Assembly: GCA_964035575.1 (NCBI GenBank)
Contig: OZ037839.1
Location: 1,501,220 to 1,565,219 of the forward strand
DNA from: Rhynchopus sp. YZ270_cl-10
Taxonomy: Eukaryota > Euglenozoa > Diplonemea > Diplonemida > Diplonemidae
Length of the DNA stretch: 64,000 nucleotides
Direction: 5' to 3'
Part shown: positions 21,896 to 30,890 of the stretch, in pieces
Position numbering within the stretch: position 1 is the stretch's first letter
Layout: each line of letters opens with the position of its first letter
The notes under the pieces: model-generated
The model's database searches: none
What the model was told of the DNA's origin: nothing
The model's input: the letters and a program-made list of their open reading frames with translations, nothing else
Program-made: the position numbers and the translations under genes

Positions 21896-22052
21896 GGGTT
21901 AAATCCGGTGGTACCCATTTTCCTAGTACCCATTTTCGTTAATACCCATTTTTCAAAAGTGGGTACTAACGAAAATAAAAAGTGGGTATTAAAGAAAAGA
22001 AAAAATGGGTATTATCGAAAATATTTTGGGTACCTGGGTACTGGGTACCCAG
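21896..22052 (+). repeat. Left terminal inverted repeat of the MULE, with foldback structure
   Basis: Built from TACCCATTTT units first in one and then in the opposite orientation (AGTACCCATTTTCGTTAATA... then ...GTGGGTACTAACGAAAATA), so the repeat can fold on itself. The right end at 28905-29062 matches it closely from CCTAGTACCCATT inward to AAAATATTTTGGGTAC; the outermost 15 bp differ. Confidence 0.85.
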
Positions 22053-22060
22053 GTACCCAG

Positions 22061-22524
22061 ATACCCAGATACCCAGATACCCAGATACCCAGATACCCAG
22101 ATACCCAGATACCCAGATACCCAGATACCCAGATACCCAGATACCCAGATACCCAGATACCCAGATACCCAGATACCCAGATACCCAGATACCCAGATAC
22201 CCAGATACCCAGATACCCAGATACCCAGATACCCAGATACCCAGATACCCAGATACCCAGATACCCAGATACCCAGATACCCAGATACCCAGATACCCAG
22301 ATACCCAGATACCCAGATACCCAGATACCCAGATACCCAGATACCCAGATACCCAGATACCCAGATACCCAGATACCCAGATACCCAGATACCCAGATAC
22401 CCAGATACCCAGATACCCAGATACCCAGATACCCAGATACCCAGATACCCAGATACCCAGATACCCAGATACCCAGATACCCAGATACCCAGATACCCAG
22501 ATACCCAGATACCCAGATACCCAG
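22061..22524 (+). repeat. 58 perfect tandem copies of ATACCCAG
   Basis: 464 bp of an uninterrupted 8-bp repeat, directly inside the left MULE terminal repeat. The TACCCAG core is shared with the heptamer array at 28591 and, as CACCCAG, with the array at 62247. Confidence 0.97.
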
Positions 22525-23690
22525 GAACACAAGGAAAAAAGTCGTGAAAGAGCAACCACAGCTCCACATGACAAACACAAAAGTGTCCAGTCACGTGGGG
22601 CATTCATGCACTGAGGAGATAATGATCCAACAATTTACAAGAAAGATTACTTAACCTACTGCTGGAAATTGCCAGGTCGTAGTAACACACAAAGTGTGCC
22701 TCCGTTCGGGAAGACCGGATATTCTAGAGACCAAAAAGGCCTCAAGAATATCTTCCGGTAGTCAAGGTAGAACCGAGTGAACGGCCCAAGACCCCCGTGG
22801 AGAAGTTAAATGTTGTAATGCTATCAGGTAGAAACTGCGAACACTGTCTTACCCTCCTCAATGCATGGTGGTTGATGTCTTCCACAACAAATTTCCTGTA
22901 CCCAGGTACCCAGGTTCCCAGACCCACGCAGTACCACGTCGCAGTACTACGCAAAATTTACCACCAGACCCTGTCTTCGTGCACCTGAAGTACAACGCCG
23001 CAGACAGGCCAAACATGCGTTGGACTCAGAGGAATGCCCGCTGTGCAGGTATCATGAGAACCAACTCCCAGCAACAAGGGGCGCCTTTTGGCGGGCGTTG
23101 TTGAGGGTGTTTGGGGTGCAAAGTTTTCCACAATTTTGATGCGCGGGTACAGAAGTGTTATCTTGTTCTTTCATCTCTAAGAAATGTAAATGTCAATCGC
23201 GTTTAACTACCACTAGGGCTTGTTTAGTGAACCCACGAGGGGTCGAAGGGGGTTGGTTATCCCGTATCTATCAAAGGTTGTGTCGACCAGGCGAAACCAC
23301 TATGTTACGCTGTACGTTGTTAAATCCGAAGAAATAACACTTTAGCAGCCGCAGGAAGTTTGCTAAAAAGAGTGCCTCACGCTACACAAACCACCACCCG
23401 CGATTGACTTAGATGTTATAACAAAGAGAATTCAGAACAAAACAACACCCTGCCCCATACACACTAAATTGTCATGCTTCAAGAGCATGCCTGGGCCAAA
23501 ATTACTATGACGAAAAGGCAACAAGACCACCCACAAGGAGTGTGAATTGTGCACTGGTTTTCTGGGGGAACAAACAATATTTTCTTGTGTCTAGTCCTCC
23601 GTAAGCAGAGGACAGACTTTCCGGAAGGTTTCCAAAGTCGAATTTCTTGCACTAGCTATGCTCCCTGGGTTAATGGCTATAGCAGTGACT
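22525..23690 (+). repeat. MULE interior module R1, copy 1
   Basis: About 1.17 kb, nearly identical to 62452-63628 in the second element. Starts near GAAAAAAGTCGTGAAAGAGC and ends near AGCAGTGACTGAC. It includes an inverted pair CCGGATATTCT / AGAATATCTTCCGG. Divergent pieces occur at 47058-47880, 53351-53541 and 54120-54420. No intact reading frame; function unknown. Its retention in two elements with different outer repeats suggests a role in cis. Confidence 0.85.
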
Positions 23691-23884
23691 GACAAAGTGT
23701 TCCCACCCCCTTTTCACCGTAGATATACTCCCGAGATTGATGCCGGTTAACGCCCTTTGAATTTTGAGTTCCTGAATGTCGGAGAGCGGCGAAGGTTCAA
23801 TATGTTCGCTCGTTCTGCGCAGTTGGTTCTCGATGTTGCACTCGCGATACCTGTTTAAAAGTGAAGTTGTGAGTGGTGGGGAAA

Positions 23885-24073
23885 TTAAAGAAGGTGACTT
23901 CTTAAAAAATAAGTTGGCCTGAGGGTGTAAAATATTGTTCTGGAGACATTGCAAGAGGGGGGGTCACTTATGACCTGGATTGAACGCAAATGAGAACGGC
24001 ATAAAAAGAGTAGCAAATGAGGAGGCGCTTCCGTTAAACGGAACACGCTACGGCAGCGCGAGAGGAGGATCAT
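23885..24073 (-). pseudogene. Degraded MULE transposase fragment (left flank)
   Basis: The minus strand reads QVISDPPSCNVSRT, resembling SEGSDPPSCSCPHL around the SWIM finger of the intact transposase in the same element. A neighbouring EAPPHLL is shared with the relic at 28263-28530. Short and weak; probably the debris of an older transposase gene. Confidence 0.35.
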
Positions 24074-24378
24074 GTGAGGAATAATTCATCAAGTAGTAGG
24101 GGAAATGAGAACAGAGGGAATAAAGATACTATAAAAAAACGTCGGGTGTTGTTGGGGGTATCGTTTTCGTGATTGCTTTGCTTTTTTTTTTATGTATCTG
24201 TACAAGGCAGGTGACCGGACGAGGTGTCACTACTCTAAACTCTAAACTCTAAAAGAAAATAAAAACAAGGGACAAAAAACAAACAATGATCAAGTCATCA
24301 CATTGCCACCTCCACCAGGCTAAAGAACGAGATCAAATCACTCTAAACTCTAAAAAAAAATGATTTTAAAAAAAAAAA

Positions 24379-27189
24379 TCATGAATCAGACGAGAGGCAG
24401 GCAAACTGAGACAAAGCGTTCTGCTGAATGAGCTCAATAAGGTCGTCCTTACGGATATTATTGGTGATTTTGATTTTCCTGTCCGAGGCCTCTTGCTTCA
24501 GGGAAGCCACAGTCAGCTCACTCAACTGCCGAACGCAGTAGACCTGGTAGCCACTGTACATATCCCTAAAAAAATCCAGTGTTCCGGATTGCTCTGCTGC
24601 ATCCGTGTCTTTCAGATCAAACTGATTATCTTTAGCAAGAACCGTGGCCCAGTGGTTTGCGTTAGGGTCAGATGATGGGCCAAAGAAGAATCCCACAAGA
24701 CCTCTCGGGCTCTCACTGTCAGAGTTGCGATGGTGCGTGACCAGCGTCCCCCTGCTCAACAAGAGCACGCTCAGGACAGTGTGGGAGATCCATCCACCCA
24801 AAATGGAATCTTCCGCGTTTTCGGAGGAAGAATATTCCGAGCGCACAGTGGACCCTACTTCGTCCTGCATCTTCAACAGAAGCGAGTAAGGAACCCTGGG
24901 GTGTCCGTTGTGAACGAGAACCCAGTTCACTGCCGCCCACCCACACTCGCACTCAGCGCGACCTTCCCCCCCTCTCTGGTGCTTCGACATCGGGACGCGG
25001 GTGTCGGCCGTCCGAATCGACTCCTGCAGGTCCTCCCGCGTAACGGCAACCGTAACCTCCACCTTTCGCTTCTTTTTCGCGCGACCTTCGTTGGCCCGAA
25101 TGCGCTTCTCCTTCGGCCTCCCCAACCCCCTCGCCTTCAGCGGCGGGGCCATGCGCGTCTCGTCCACTTCGAACCCGTCGCAGCTGATGGGGGCAACAGG
25201 GGAGCTGTACGTCTGTTTCAGTGCCCGGTTCTTCATGAACGCGGGGAGGTACAGATCCACCTGCTTCCCAGAACTGATCAGCGCCGCGGCGAAGTGCACG
25301 CAAATGCCATGCATGCTCAGGTGTGGACAGCTGCAAGAAGGGGGGTCACTTCCTTCGGAAGGATTTCTGGGTATGATGACGGTGTACCGCCTCCCAGAAG
25401 AGCTCGCCGCAGTCAGCCGAATCTGGAATTCGGAATACGGTTCTGTGTCCCCGAAACGCCTCGACGGGATCGCCGTGTAGGCTTCCGACGAAGTGCAGAT
25501 GTTCTCCACCCTGGACCTCCAGTAGGAGGTGAGCTCCACATCCTCCAGAGCCTGCGACTCGTGCATCCTCGTGGAGACCAGATCCATCATCTTCTCACGG
25601 AAGGTGTCGAGCAGGCCCAAGATGGGGAGTTTGCGGGCGGTGCCCAACCAGTTGTTGCTGCTCTCAGCAACATTTGTCCCGTAGTGGAACGCGCGGAAGG
25701 TGGAGGAAGGCGCATGCACATCCGCGAAGTAGCGCTGCAGGTTCTGGAGGTAGTTCTTGGCAGCGGGGGTCACCCTTCGGATCTCTTCGAGGGTGGTGTC
25801 GTAGTCCTCACGCGAGGCAGCCCGCTGGAGCAGGTCAAATCTTGCGACTACCTCCTTCCCAAACTTCTTCACTGTCCGCTTCAGGTGCGTACCACACAGG
25901 AGGTGAGTCCAGTTATCAGGGACTGCACGCTTGACTGTGGATTCGATACCCGTGAAGTGGTCGGTGTAAAGAGTGGCTTTGTGGGGGAGCGCGAGAGCGG
26001 TGGCACAACTACGAAGAAACTCCTCCCACGCCACCCCCGTCTCAGACGGAGCCCACATGCACGCCAGAGGGTAAATCCTACTAAGCGCATCAACTCCGAC
26101 AAAAAAGTAGAAAACACCCGAGCACCCCTCTCCAGTCAAGTGGGTGGAATCCGCGGAGAAGACGGGGGGGAGATGCGGTGCAGCTACAATCGAAGACCCC
26201 AGACATAAAAAAGGGCCCTTTATCACCCCGTCATCCCCGCATGTTGCAACTGTGGTAGAGTCGGCCTCTCGCAGCTTCGAGAAGAAGAAAGGAATTTTCA
26301 ACCAGCTTGTTGACCCGTTGCCCCACTTCTCCACCTGTATCGCCTTTTGTACCCTCCACGCAACCTGGTATGAAGCTTTGGCGTTCGTGTTGGCTTGGAT
26401 TTGCGCGGGTGTGTGAGGTACCAGGGTCACAGAAGTTTTGTGCTCCTGCTTCAGGTGCTTCGAGGTGTAGCGTCCCCCTCCGGAGGTCGCCCTCCCAACA
26501 CAAGTATGTGCTGCATCACACTTGATGATGTAGCCGTCGGACGACACCTTCACCTTCACTTGCCAGGCACAGGAGACTGCGTCTTCCCCATCTCCCACCA
26601 TCCCCCGGCATTCCACATTCCACCGGGTCTTGTCGGCCCGCCGGTTGTACAGCTCCTTCCCGTCTTGGCACATTGCCGCAATCACAAATAGCCGCAAACC
26701 GTCCATGGTCGAGAATCGATAACCATGGAGGTCGTCGGGGTGACTGGACACCGGTTTAACGGGGGCATCCTCGGGGTTTTTGGGAGAGCGCACAGGGGGT
26801 GTCACGGCTGATGCCGCGGCTGAAGGAGGGACTGATGGTGGAGGGGATGAGGACACGGCTGACGCAGGGGCTACAGATGACGCGGCTGGTAGAGGAACTG
26901 GCGGCGCGGCTGGTGGCGGGACTGGTGACGCGGCTGGTGGCGGGACTGGTGACGCGGCTGGTGGGTTCACTTTCTTCGGGCGCGTTTGCGGCCGGGGTTG
27001 GGGTTGCTGCTGGTGCAGTTGCTGCTGGTCCTGCTGGAGCTGGGGGAGTCTCAGGCTCTGCTCCAGGTACGTCGCCCTCATGGCGGCGAACTCCTCTGCG
27101 GAGATCACCTTGTCGGCGTGCAGTTCGGACGCCGCCCTCAAACACTGTAGAAAGTGTAGGTTCTGCATCTTTAAAAAGGTGGCCTGCAT
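24379..27189 (-). CDS. MULE transposase with C-terminal cysteine-protease-like and SAP-like regions
   Basis: Transposase for the surrounding element. The start at 27189 (MQATFLKMQN) is preferred; the frame stays open to 27345 but the extra 52 codons begin in satellite DNA. Residue numbers count from 27345. A Pro/Ala/Gln-rich linker spans about 95-200. A MuDR-type zinc-binding domain (WNVEC...CAW...HTC) lies at 242-282. The DDE domain has D399 (SADSTHL), D462 (YTDHFTG), C484-GT-H487 and NVAESSN (558-564). A SWIM finger CSC-x8-CVH lies at 671-684 and a basic nuclear-localisation-like KKKRKV near 757-762. The C-terminal 200 residues have CECGWAAVNWVL (C801) and NHWATV (H898) followed by an Asp at 910, the order expected of a papain-fold cysteine protease. 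A SAP-like helix pair LTVASLKQE...RKDDLIELI ends it (about 944-973). Plant KAONASHI MULEs carry a ULP1-type protease; this domain looks Josephin/OTU-like instead. Confidence 0.88.
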   Translation of the reverse strand: MQATFLKMQNLHFLQCLRAASELHADKVISAEEFAAMRATYLEQSLRLPQLQQDQQQLHQQQPQPRPQTRPKKVNPPAASPVPPPAASPVPPPAAPPVPLPAASSVAPASAVSSSPPPSVPPSAAASAVTPPVRSPKNPEDAPVKPVSSHPDDLHGYRFSTMDGLRLFVIAAMCQDGKELYNRRADKTRWNVECRGMVGDGEDAVSCAWQVKVKVSSDGYIIKCDAAHTCVGRATSGGGRYTSKHLKQEHKTSVTLVPHTPAQIQANTNAKASYQVAWRVQKAIQVEKWGNGSTSWLKIPFFFSKLREADSTTVATCGDDGVIKGPFLCLGSSIVAAPHLPPVFSADSTHLTGEGCSGVFYFFVGVDALSRIYPLACMWAPSETGVAWEEFLRSCATALALPHKATLYTDHFTGIESTVKRAVPDNWTHLLCGTHLKRTVKKFGKEVVARFDLLQRAASREDYDTTLEEIRRVTPAAKNYLQNLQRYFADVHAPSSTFRAFHYGTNVAESSNNWLGTARKLPILGLLDTFREKMMDLVSTRMHESQALEDVELTSYWRSRVENICTSSEAYTAIPSRRFGDTEPYSEFQIRLTAASSSGRRYTVIIPRNPSEGSDPPSCSCPHLSMHGICVHFAAALISSGKQVDLYLPAFMKNRALKQTYSSPVAPISCDGFEVDETRMAPPLKARGLGRPKEKRIRANEGRAKKKRKVEVTVAVTREDLQESIRTADTRVPMSKHQRGGEGRAECECGWAAVNWVLVHNGHPRVPYSLLLKMQDEVGSTVRSEYSSSENAEDSILGGWISHTVLSVLLLSRGTLVTHHRNSDSESPRGLVGFFFGPSSDPNANHWATVLAKDNQFDLKDTDAAEQSGTLDFFRDMYSGYQVYCVRQLSELTVASLKQEASDRKIKITNNIRKDDLIELIQQNALSQFACLSSDS

Positions 27190-27309
27190 GGGGGTCTTGT
27201 AGGGGCGGGGGGGGCGGGGGAGGGGGGCGGTGGGCTGGAATGTGCACCTCGCAGGTACCAAATAATAAGAGAGGGGGGTGGAGATCGTTTTGTCTATAGA
27301 ACCGAAGCA

Positions 27310-27740
27310 CACTCTCATGGTGCAAACCGCGCAGCAGAAACACACTCATACAATCCGCGCAGCAGAACCGAAACACACTCATACAATCCGCGCAGCAGAA
27401 TCGAAACACACTCATGCAATCCGCGCAGCAGAACCGAAACACACTCATGCAATCCGCGCAGCAGAACCGAAACACACTCATACAATCCGCGCAGCAGAAA
27501 CACACTCCTATAGTGCAATCCGCGCAGCAGAACCGAAACACACTCATGCAATCCGCGCAGCAGAAACACACTCTTATAGTGCAATCCGCGCAGCAGAAAC
27601 ACACTCCTATAGTGCAATCCGCGCAGCAGAACCGAAACACACTCATGCAATCCGCGCAGCAGAACCGAAACACACTCATACAATCCGCGCAGCAGAAACA
27701 CACTCTTATAGTGCAATCCGCGCAGCAGAACCGAAACACA
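27310..27740 (+). repeat. Minisatellite of GCAGCAGAA / ACACACTCATAC units
   Basis: About a dozen copies of a unit containing CAATCCGCGCAGCAGAA followed by ACCGAAACACACTC or AAACACACTC, with period alternating between about 29 and 34 bp. It lies just upstream of the transposase start, in its probable 5' leader. Confidence 0.85.
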
Positions 27741-27946
27741 CCTTCTTGCCCGCGTAAAACTGTAGTTTACGAAGGTCAAGATACAATACCTTCTTGCCCG
27801 CGTAAAACTGTAGTTTACGAAGGTCAAGATACAACCCCTTCTTGCCCGCGTAAAACTGTAGTTTACGAAGGTCAAGATACAATACCTTCTTGCCCGCGTA
27901 AAACTGTAGTTTACGAAGGTCAAGATACAACCCCTTCTTGCCCTTA
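27741..27946 (+). repeat. 48-bp tandem repeat, four copies plus a partial
   Basis: Copies begin at 27741, 27789, 27837 and 27885, with a partial at 27933. Each reads CCTTCTTGCCCGCGTAAAAC then TGTAGTTTACGAAGGTCAAG. GTAAAAC..GTTTAC can form a hairpin in every unit. Confidence 0.9.
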
Positions 27947-28262
27947 GAGTTTAAAGGAGTGACTCGTCCGGTCACCTGCCTAGTAAAGATACATAAAATA
28001 GCAAAAATTCTTCCACGTCCTCTGGTAACACTGCACTTTCAGCACTTCAAACTCCGAAGCCGACATCAATCCTTGCTCTACCAGCGGGAAAACCGCTCCA
28101 GCGATTCAGCCAACTTGGCAATGTCATCCATTATTTTTTTAAAATACTAATTAAAAGGCTCAACTAAAAGTAACTGTTTGGGAAGGGGGTAGAGGGGTGA
28201 ATGTCATACCATTTCAGTTTCTTGTGACCGGCGAAGGTTCTCATCGCAATTGTGCATGCAGT

Positions 28263-28530
28263 TCAGATCTCACGATCCTGTGATGGTTGTGAAATGTTGT
28301 TGTGAAACGTCCATCCGAGGGCACACAATGATACATCACACACGGAAGATAGACGTGCAAGCATGGTGTACGAGTAGACGGCCTTGAGGGCCGAGTTCTG
28401 CATGAATGCAGCAACGAAGAGGTCCACCTGTTTCCAGGAGAACATGCCATTTTGTAGCAAATGGGGAGGCGCTGCTGCATCATAATAACTGCAAATGAGA
28501 AAATAACGAGGAGGGACATACCTTGTCTTG
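28263..28530 (-). pseudogene. Relic of a second, diverged MULE transposase
   Basis: The minus strand from about 28470 down to 28263 reads PHLLQNGMFSWKQVDLFVAA then FMQNSALKAVYSY. This lines up without gaps with VHFAAALISSGKQVDLYLPA then FMKNRALKQTYSS of the intact protein, from the last SWIM His onward. The Cys of the CxH pair is not conserved. It then diverges and stops. Upstream of it GGTATGT...TTTGCAG (about 33 bp) could be a short intron. The related element at 62 kb has a homologous flank (63640-63760). Confidence 0.6.
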
Positions 28531-28590
28531 CGCCTTCGCTGCTGTCAAGGTGCCTTCTCTGGGTGCCCAGGTACCTGGTGTACCTGGGCA

Positions 28591-28737
28591 GTACCCAGTA
28601 CCCAGTACCCAGTACCCAGTACCCAGTACCCAGTACCCAGTACCCAGTACCCAGTACCCAGTACCCAGTACCCAGTACCCAGTACCCAGTACCCAGTACC
28701 CAGTACCCAGTACCCAGTACCCAGTACCCAGTACCCA
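28591..28737 (+). repeat. 21 perfect tandem copies of GTACCCA
   Basis: 147 bp of a 7-bp repeat on the right side of the MULE, between the transposase relic and the right terminal repeat. It shares the TACCCA core with the 8-mer array on the left. Confidence 0.97.
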
Positions 28738-28744
28738 TAATACC

Positions 28745-28904
28745 CAAATAATTTAGGCTCCCACCCAGAACCGCGTTTAAGACCCCCACAGATGCTCAAA
28801 AGTGCCAAATTTTGCTTGTAATGGCCTCAAATCGTCGAAATTAGCCCATATAGGCAAAAAAAAAAAAAAAAAAAATCGAGAGCCCCTTTCCCTGGGAGAC
28901 AATA
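28745..28904 (+). repeat. Module shared with 49540-49670
   Basis: GACCCCCACAGATGCTCAAA, AGTGCCAAATTTTGCTT, TGGCCTCAAATCGTCGAAAT and CCCTTTCCCTGGGAGACAAT appear in the same order at 49545-49670. This ties the repeat graveyard at 49 kb to this MULE family. Confidence 0.75.
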
Positions 28905-29062
28905 GGGTACCCAGCCAGGTACCCAGTACCCAAAATATTTTCGATAATACCCATTTTTTCTTTTCTTTAATACCCACTTTTTATTTTCGTTAGTACCCAC
29001 TTTTGAAAATGGGTATTAACGAGAATGGGTACTAGGAAAATGGGTATTAAAGAGAAAAACCC
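28905..29062 (-). repeat. Right terminal inverted repeat of the MULE
   Basis: Inverted counterpart of 21896-22052; ends AAACCC at 29062 and is followed by nine A (29063-29071), the copied target, before hAT sequence resumes at TTGTCTAAG. Confidence 0.85.
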
Positions 29063-29300
29063 AAAAAAAAATTGTCTAAGTTAAGGCCTAACTTAGACAG
29101 GTTGAGGACCCTGTTTTGACCAACGAAAGAACAAAAAAACTCACCCCCCCAATCTTTTTCCATACGGCCACATTAACCTCCCCAAAACCTTCCAAAACCC
29201 AACAGCTATATTCTATCACATTTAACACAACTTCCCCTCTCATTCCCCTCCTTTTTGTGCGGCGTCTCCAAAAACCCTTTTTTTTTTGTTCTTTGACACC

Positions 29301-30890
29301 ATGCCGAAAGCGCTCGATGGCAAACCTCAGAGCAGACTGAACAACAACGTGGCAGAAGGAGGAGGAGACGCGCCGTCACACCCACCACCGCCCCCTCCAC
29401 CACCATTCACATCACCACCTGTCTCCACCACTGGCACGTTGCTGGCATCTGGGCCACCTCCACCGCCACCTCTACCACCGCAGGTCTACGCTAATGGCAT
29501 GGTGATTGCATCTGCACCACCACCACCACCGCCCCCTTCTATTGCTGATGCATTGCGTGCAACGGTTTTACCACCACCACCGCCACCACCACCATTGGGT
29601 GTTAAGACCGACACAGCCAGTAGAAGCACCACAAAACAGATCCATTGGGGGAAGATCGCGGATCCAAAAAATGAGGACTCAGCATGGCACGCGGGAGGCG
29701 TGGCTGTAGACGGTGCCGAGCTGCGCAGGCTCTTTCAGGTGAAGCAACGCAAGCCGTTGGGTGCCCCTACTGTGCAGAAGGGGAATACCTTTGTTCTCTC
29801 TGCGCAGCGTGCGAAGAATATTGGGATTTGTCTAAAGGGGCTGGGGAAGGGTGGGAGCACTGCTGGTATTGTGCATCTGGTGGATACGTTGGGCACCGGG
29901 CATGATGGTGCGTCGTTGCTTGAGATTGTTGCGTTGTTGCCGCAACTTCTTCCGACTGCTGCCGAGAGGAGCGCATTCGAGAAGATGAAAGGAACGGAGC
30001 TGACTGCAGTGGAAAGCGTGGTGATGGAGTTGGGTAGGGTGCCGCAGATTGCAGAGAAAATCCGCTGTTTGACGCACATCACGCACTTCATCCTCGCCTT
30101 GAAGGAGTGTGAAGGGCAGATCGGTGGACTCCACGCAGCGGTGTCTTCTGCTGTCCGGTCTTCTCGTCTGGCCACTGCGCTGTGTACTGCGGTTGCTGCT
30201 GGAAATATCCTCAACCAAGACAAACCTTGGGGAAACGCGGTCGCAGTCTCTCCGGACAGTCTCGCAAAGCTGGCTGATGTGCGTAGCACCGATGGGGCGA
30301 ACTGGACATTGCTTCAAATGGTTTACGACACTCTCGATGCAGACGATGGGGTACGCTTCTTCAGCTACCTCCAGGGTGAAACCTGCAAACTCAACTCTGA
30401 CGCACTTCGGTGCAGCCTACAAGATGTCCAATCCACCTTGAAGTCGCTCTTCGAGCAGGTCAAATGGATGCACGCGATCGAATGGGAGGATGCAGCCTAC
30501 AGCACCACCCTGCATTCGCTCTTCCTCCAATCACCTTGGGTCAAGCGTCTGGAGCAGTCGAACTACGAGTTCAAAAGGCTCCTCCACGCTGTCGATGGGT
30601 TTCTGGTAAGGTTTGCGTGGAAAGCCTACCATTTGGATGATTCACTCCAGGCACTTTGCGGGTTCAAAGACGCACTTCTCGCGCTCCACGCACAGCGTGT
30701 CACAAAGGAGGAGGGCACCAGGGGAGGCAAAGACTCCGCCCCGCAAACAGACGTGCTCCTCAAATGGGCCCTCGGCGAGGTGCACATCCCTGCTGCGGAG
30801 GTCGGGTTTGTTCCGATCGGATCGTTCGTCCGTGTGGCGAAGGGTGAAGGTCAAAAAACGATCGGAGTCAAAAGGCCCAGAGAAGAGTGA
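29301..30890 (+). CDS. Formin (FH1-FH2), 529 aa
   Basis: Predicted actin nucleator/elongator. The N-terminal 100 residues are an FH1 region with four proline runs of 6 to 8 residues, which would recruit profilin-actin. The FH2 domain starts at about residue 112 (KQIHWGKI) and carries the FH2 signature as GNILNQDKPWGNAVAVS followed by LAKLADVRSTDGANWTLLQ at about 300-335. The C-terminus is basic. There is no GTPase-binding or regulatory N-terminal region and no obvious autoinhibitory tail, so this is a short formin. The first ATG (29301) lies 180 bp beyond the right edge of the transposon block, after a pyrimidine-rich leader. The insertion therefore replaced most of its original upstream DNA. 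Confidence 0.93.
   Translation: MPKALDGKPQSRLNNNVAEGGGDAPSHPPPPPPPPFTSPPVSTTGTLLASGPPPPPPLPPQVYANGMVIASAPPPPPPPSIADALRATVLPPPPPPPPLGVKTDTASRSTTKQIHWGKIADPKNEDSAWHAGGVAVDGAELRRLFQVKQRKPLGAPTVQKGNTFVLSAQRAKNIGICLKGLGKGGSTAGIVHLVDTLGTGHDGASLLEIVALLPQLLPTAAERSAFEKMKGTELTAVESVVMELGRVPQIAEKIRCLTHITHFILALKECEGQIGGLHAAVSSAVRSSRLATALCTAVAAGNILNQDKPWGNAVAVSPDSLAKLADVRSTDGANWTLLQMVYDTLDADDGVRFFSYLQGETCKLNSDALRCSLQDVQSTLKSLFEQVKWMHAIEWEDAAYSTTLHSLFLQSPWVKRLEQSNYEFKRLLHAVDGFLVRFAWKAYHLDDSLQALCGFKDALLALHAQRVTKEEGTRGGKDSAPQTDVLLKWALGEVHIPAAEVGFVPIGSFVRVAKGEGQKTIGVKRPREE

Larger units (their letters stand above)
24193..28005. repeat. Inner inverted repeats flanking the transposase unit
   Basis: Left arm 24193-24250 (TATGTATCTGTACAAGGCAG, GTGACCGGACGAG, CTCTAAACTCTAAA) and right arm 27945-28005 (TTAGAGTTTAAAGG, CTCGTCCGGTCACCTGCCTA, AAAGATACATAAAA) are inverted copies of each other, imperfect over about 55 bp. 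They enclose the whole transposase gene and its upstream minisatellites. Confidence 0.65.
21896..29062 (-). mobile_element. Autonomous-looking Mutator-like element (MULE), 7167 bp
   Basis: Bounded by inverted repeats of about 155 bp (21896-22052 and 28905-29062). Target duplication: the hAT A-run is 13 A in copy 1, while here 13 A precede the insert and 9 A follow it, which fits a 9-bp MULE duplication. Parts: left TIR, 58-copy 8-mer array, about 1.17-kb module shared with the element at 62 kb, transposase gene between inner inverted repeats, two minisatellites, a degraded second transposase fragment, a 21-copy heptamer array, right TIR. GGGTAC/GTACCC units recur throughout both ends. Confidence 0.92.
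18566..29113 (-). mobile_element. hAT transposon copy 2, split by a nested MULE
   Basis: The left end CAGGGTCCTCAACC is at 18566. The matching right end ...GGTTGAGGACCCTG finishes at 29113, more than 10 kb away. The 8-bp target duplication TTTTGACC is exact at 18558-18565 and 29114-29121. Removing the insert (21896-29062) and its 9-bp duplication leaves about 3.37 kb, matching copy 1. Only three base differences were noticed by eye between the copies (2474, 2687 and 2992 in copy 1). The hAT jumped into the PI3K-formin spacer, then the MULE jumped into the hAT. Confidence 0.95.

Noticed and set aside
21908-22654. Open frames of up to 248 codons over the ATACCCAG array, on both strands
   Set aside because: The repeat is open in several frames on both strands; it has no coding-like composition beyond the array.
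22061-28737. Telomere repeats
   Set aside because: TACCCAG-type arrays are internal, lie inside transposon ends and do not match TTAGGG or another known telomere repeat.
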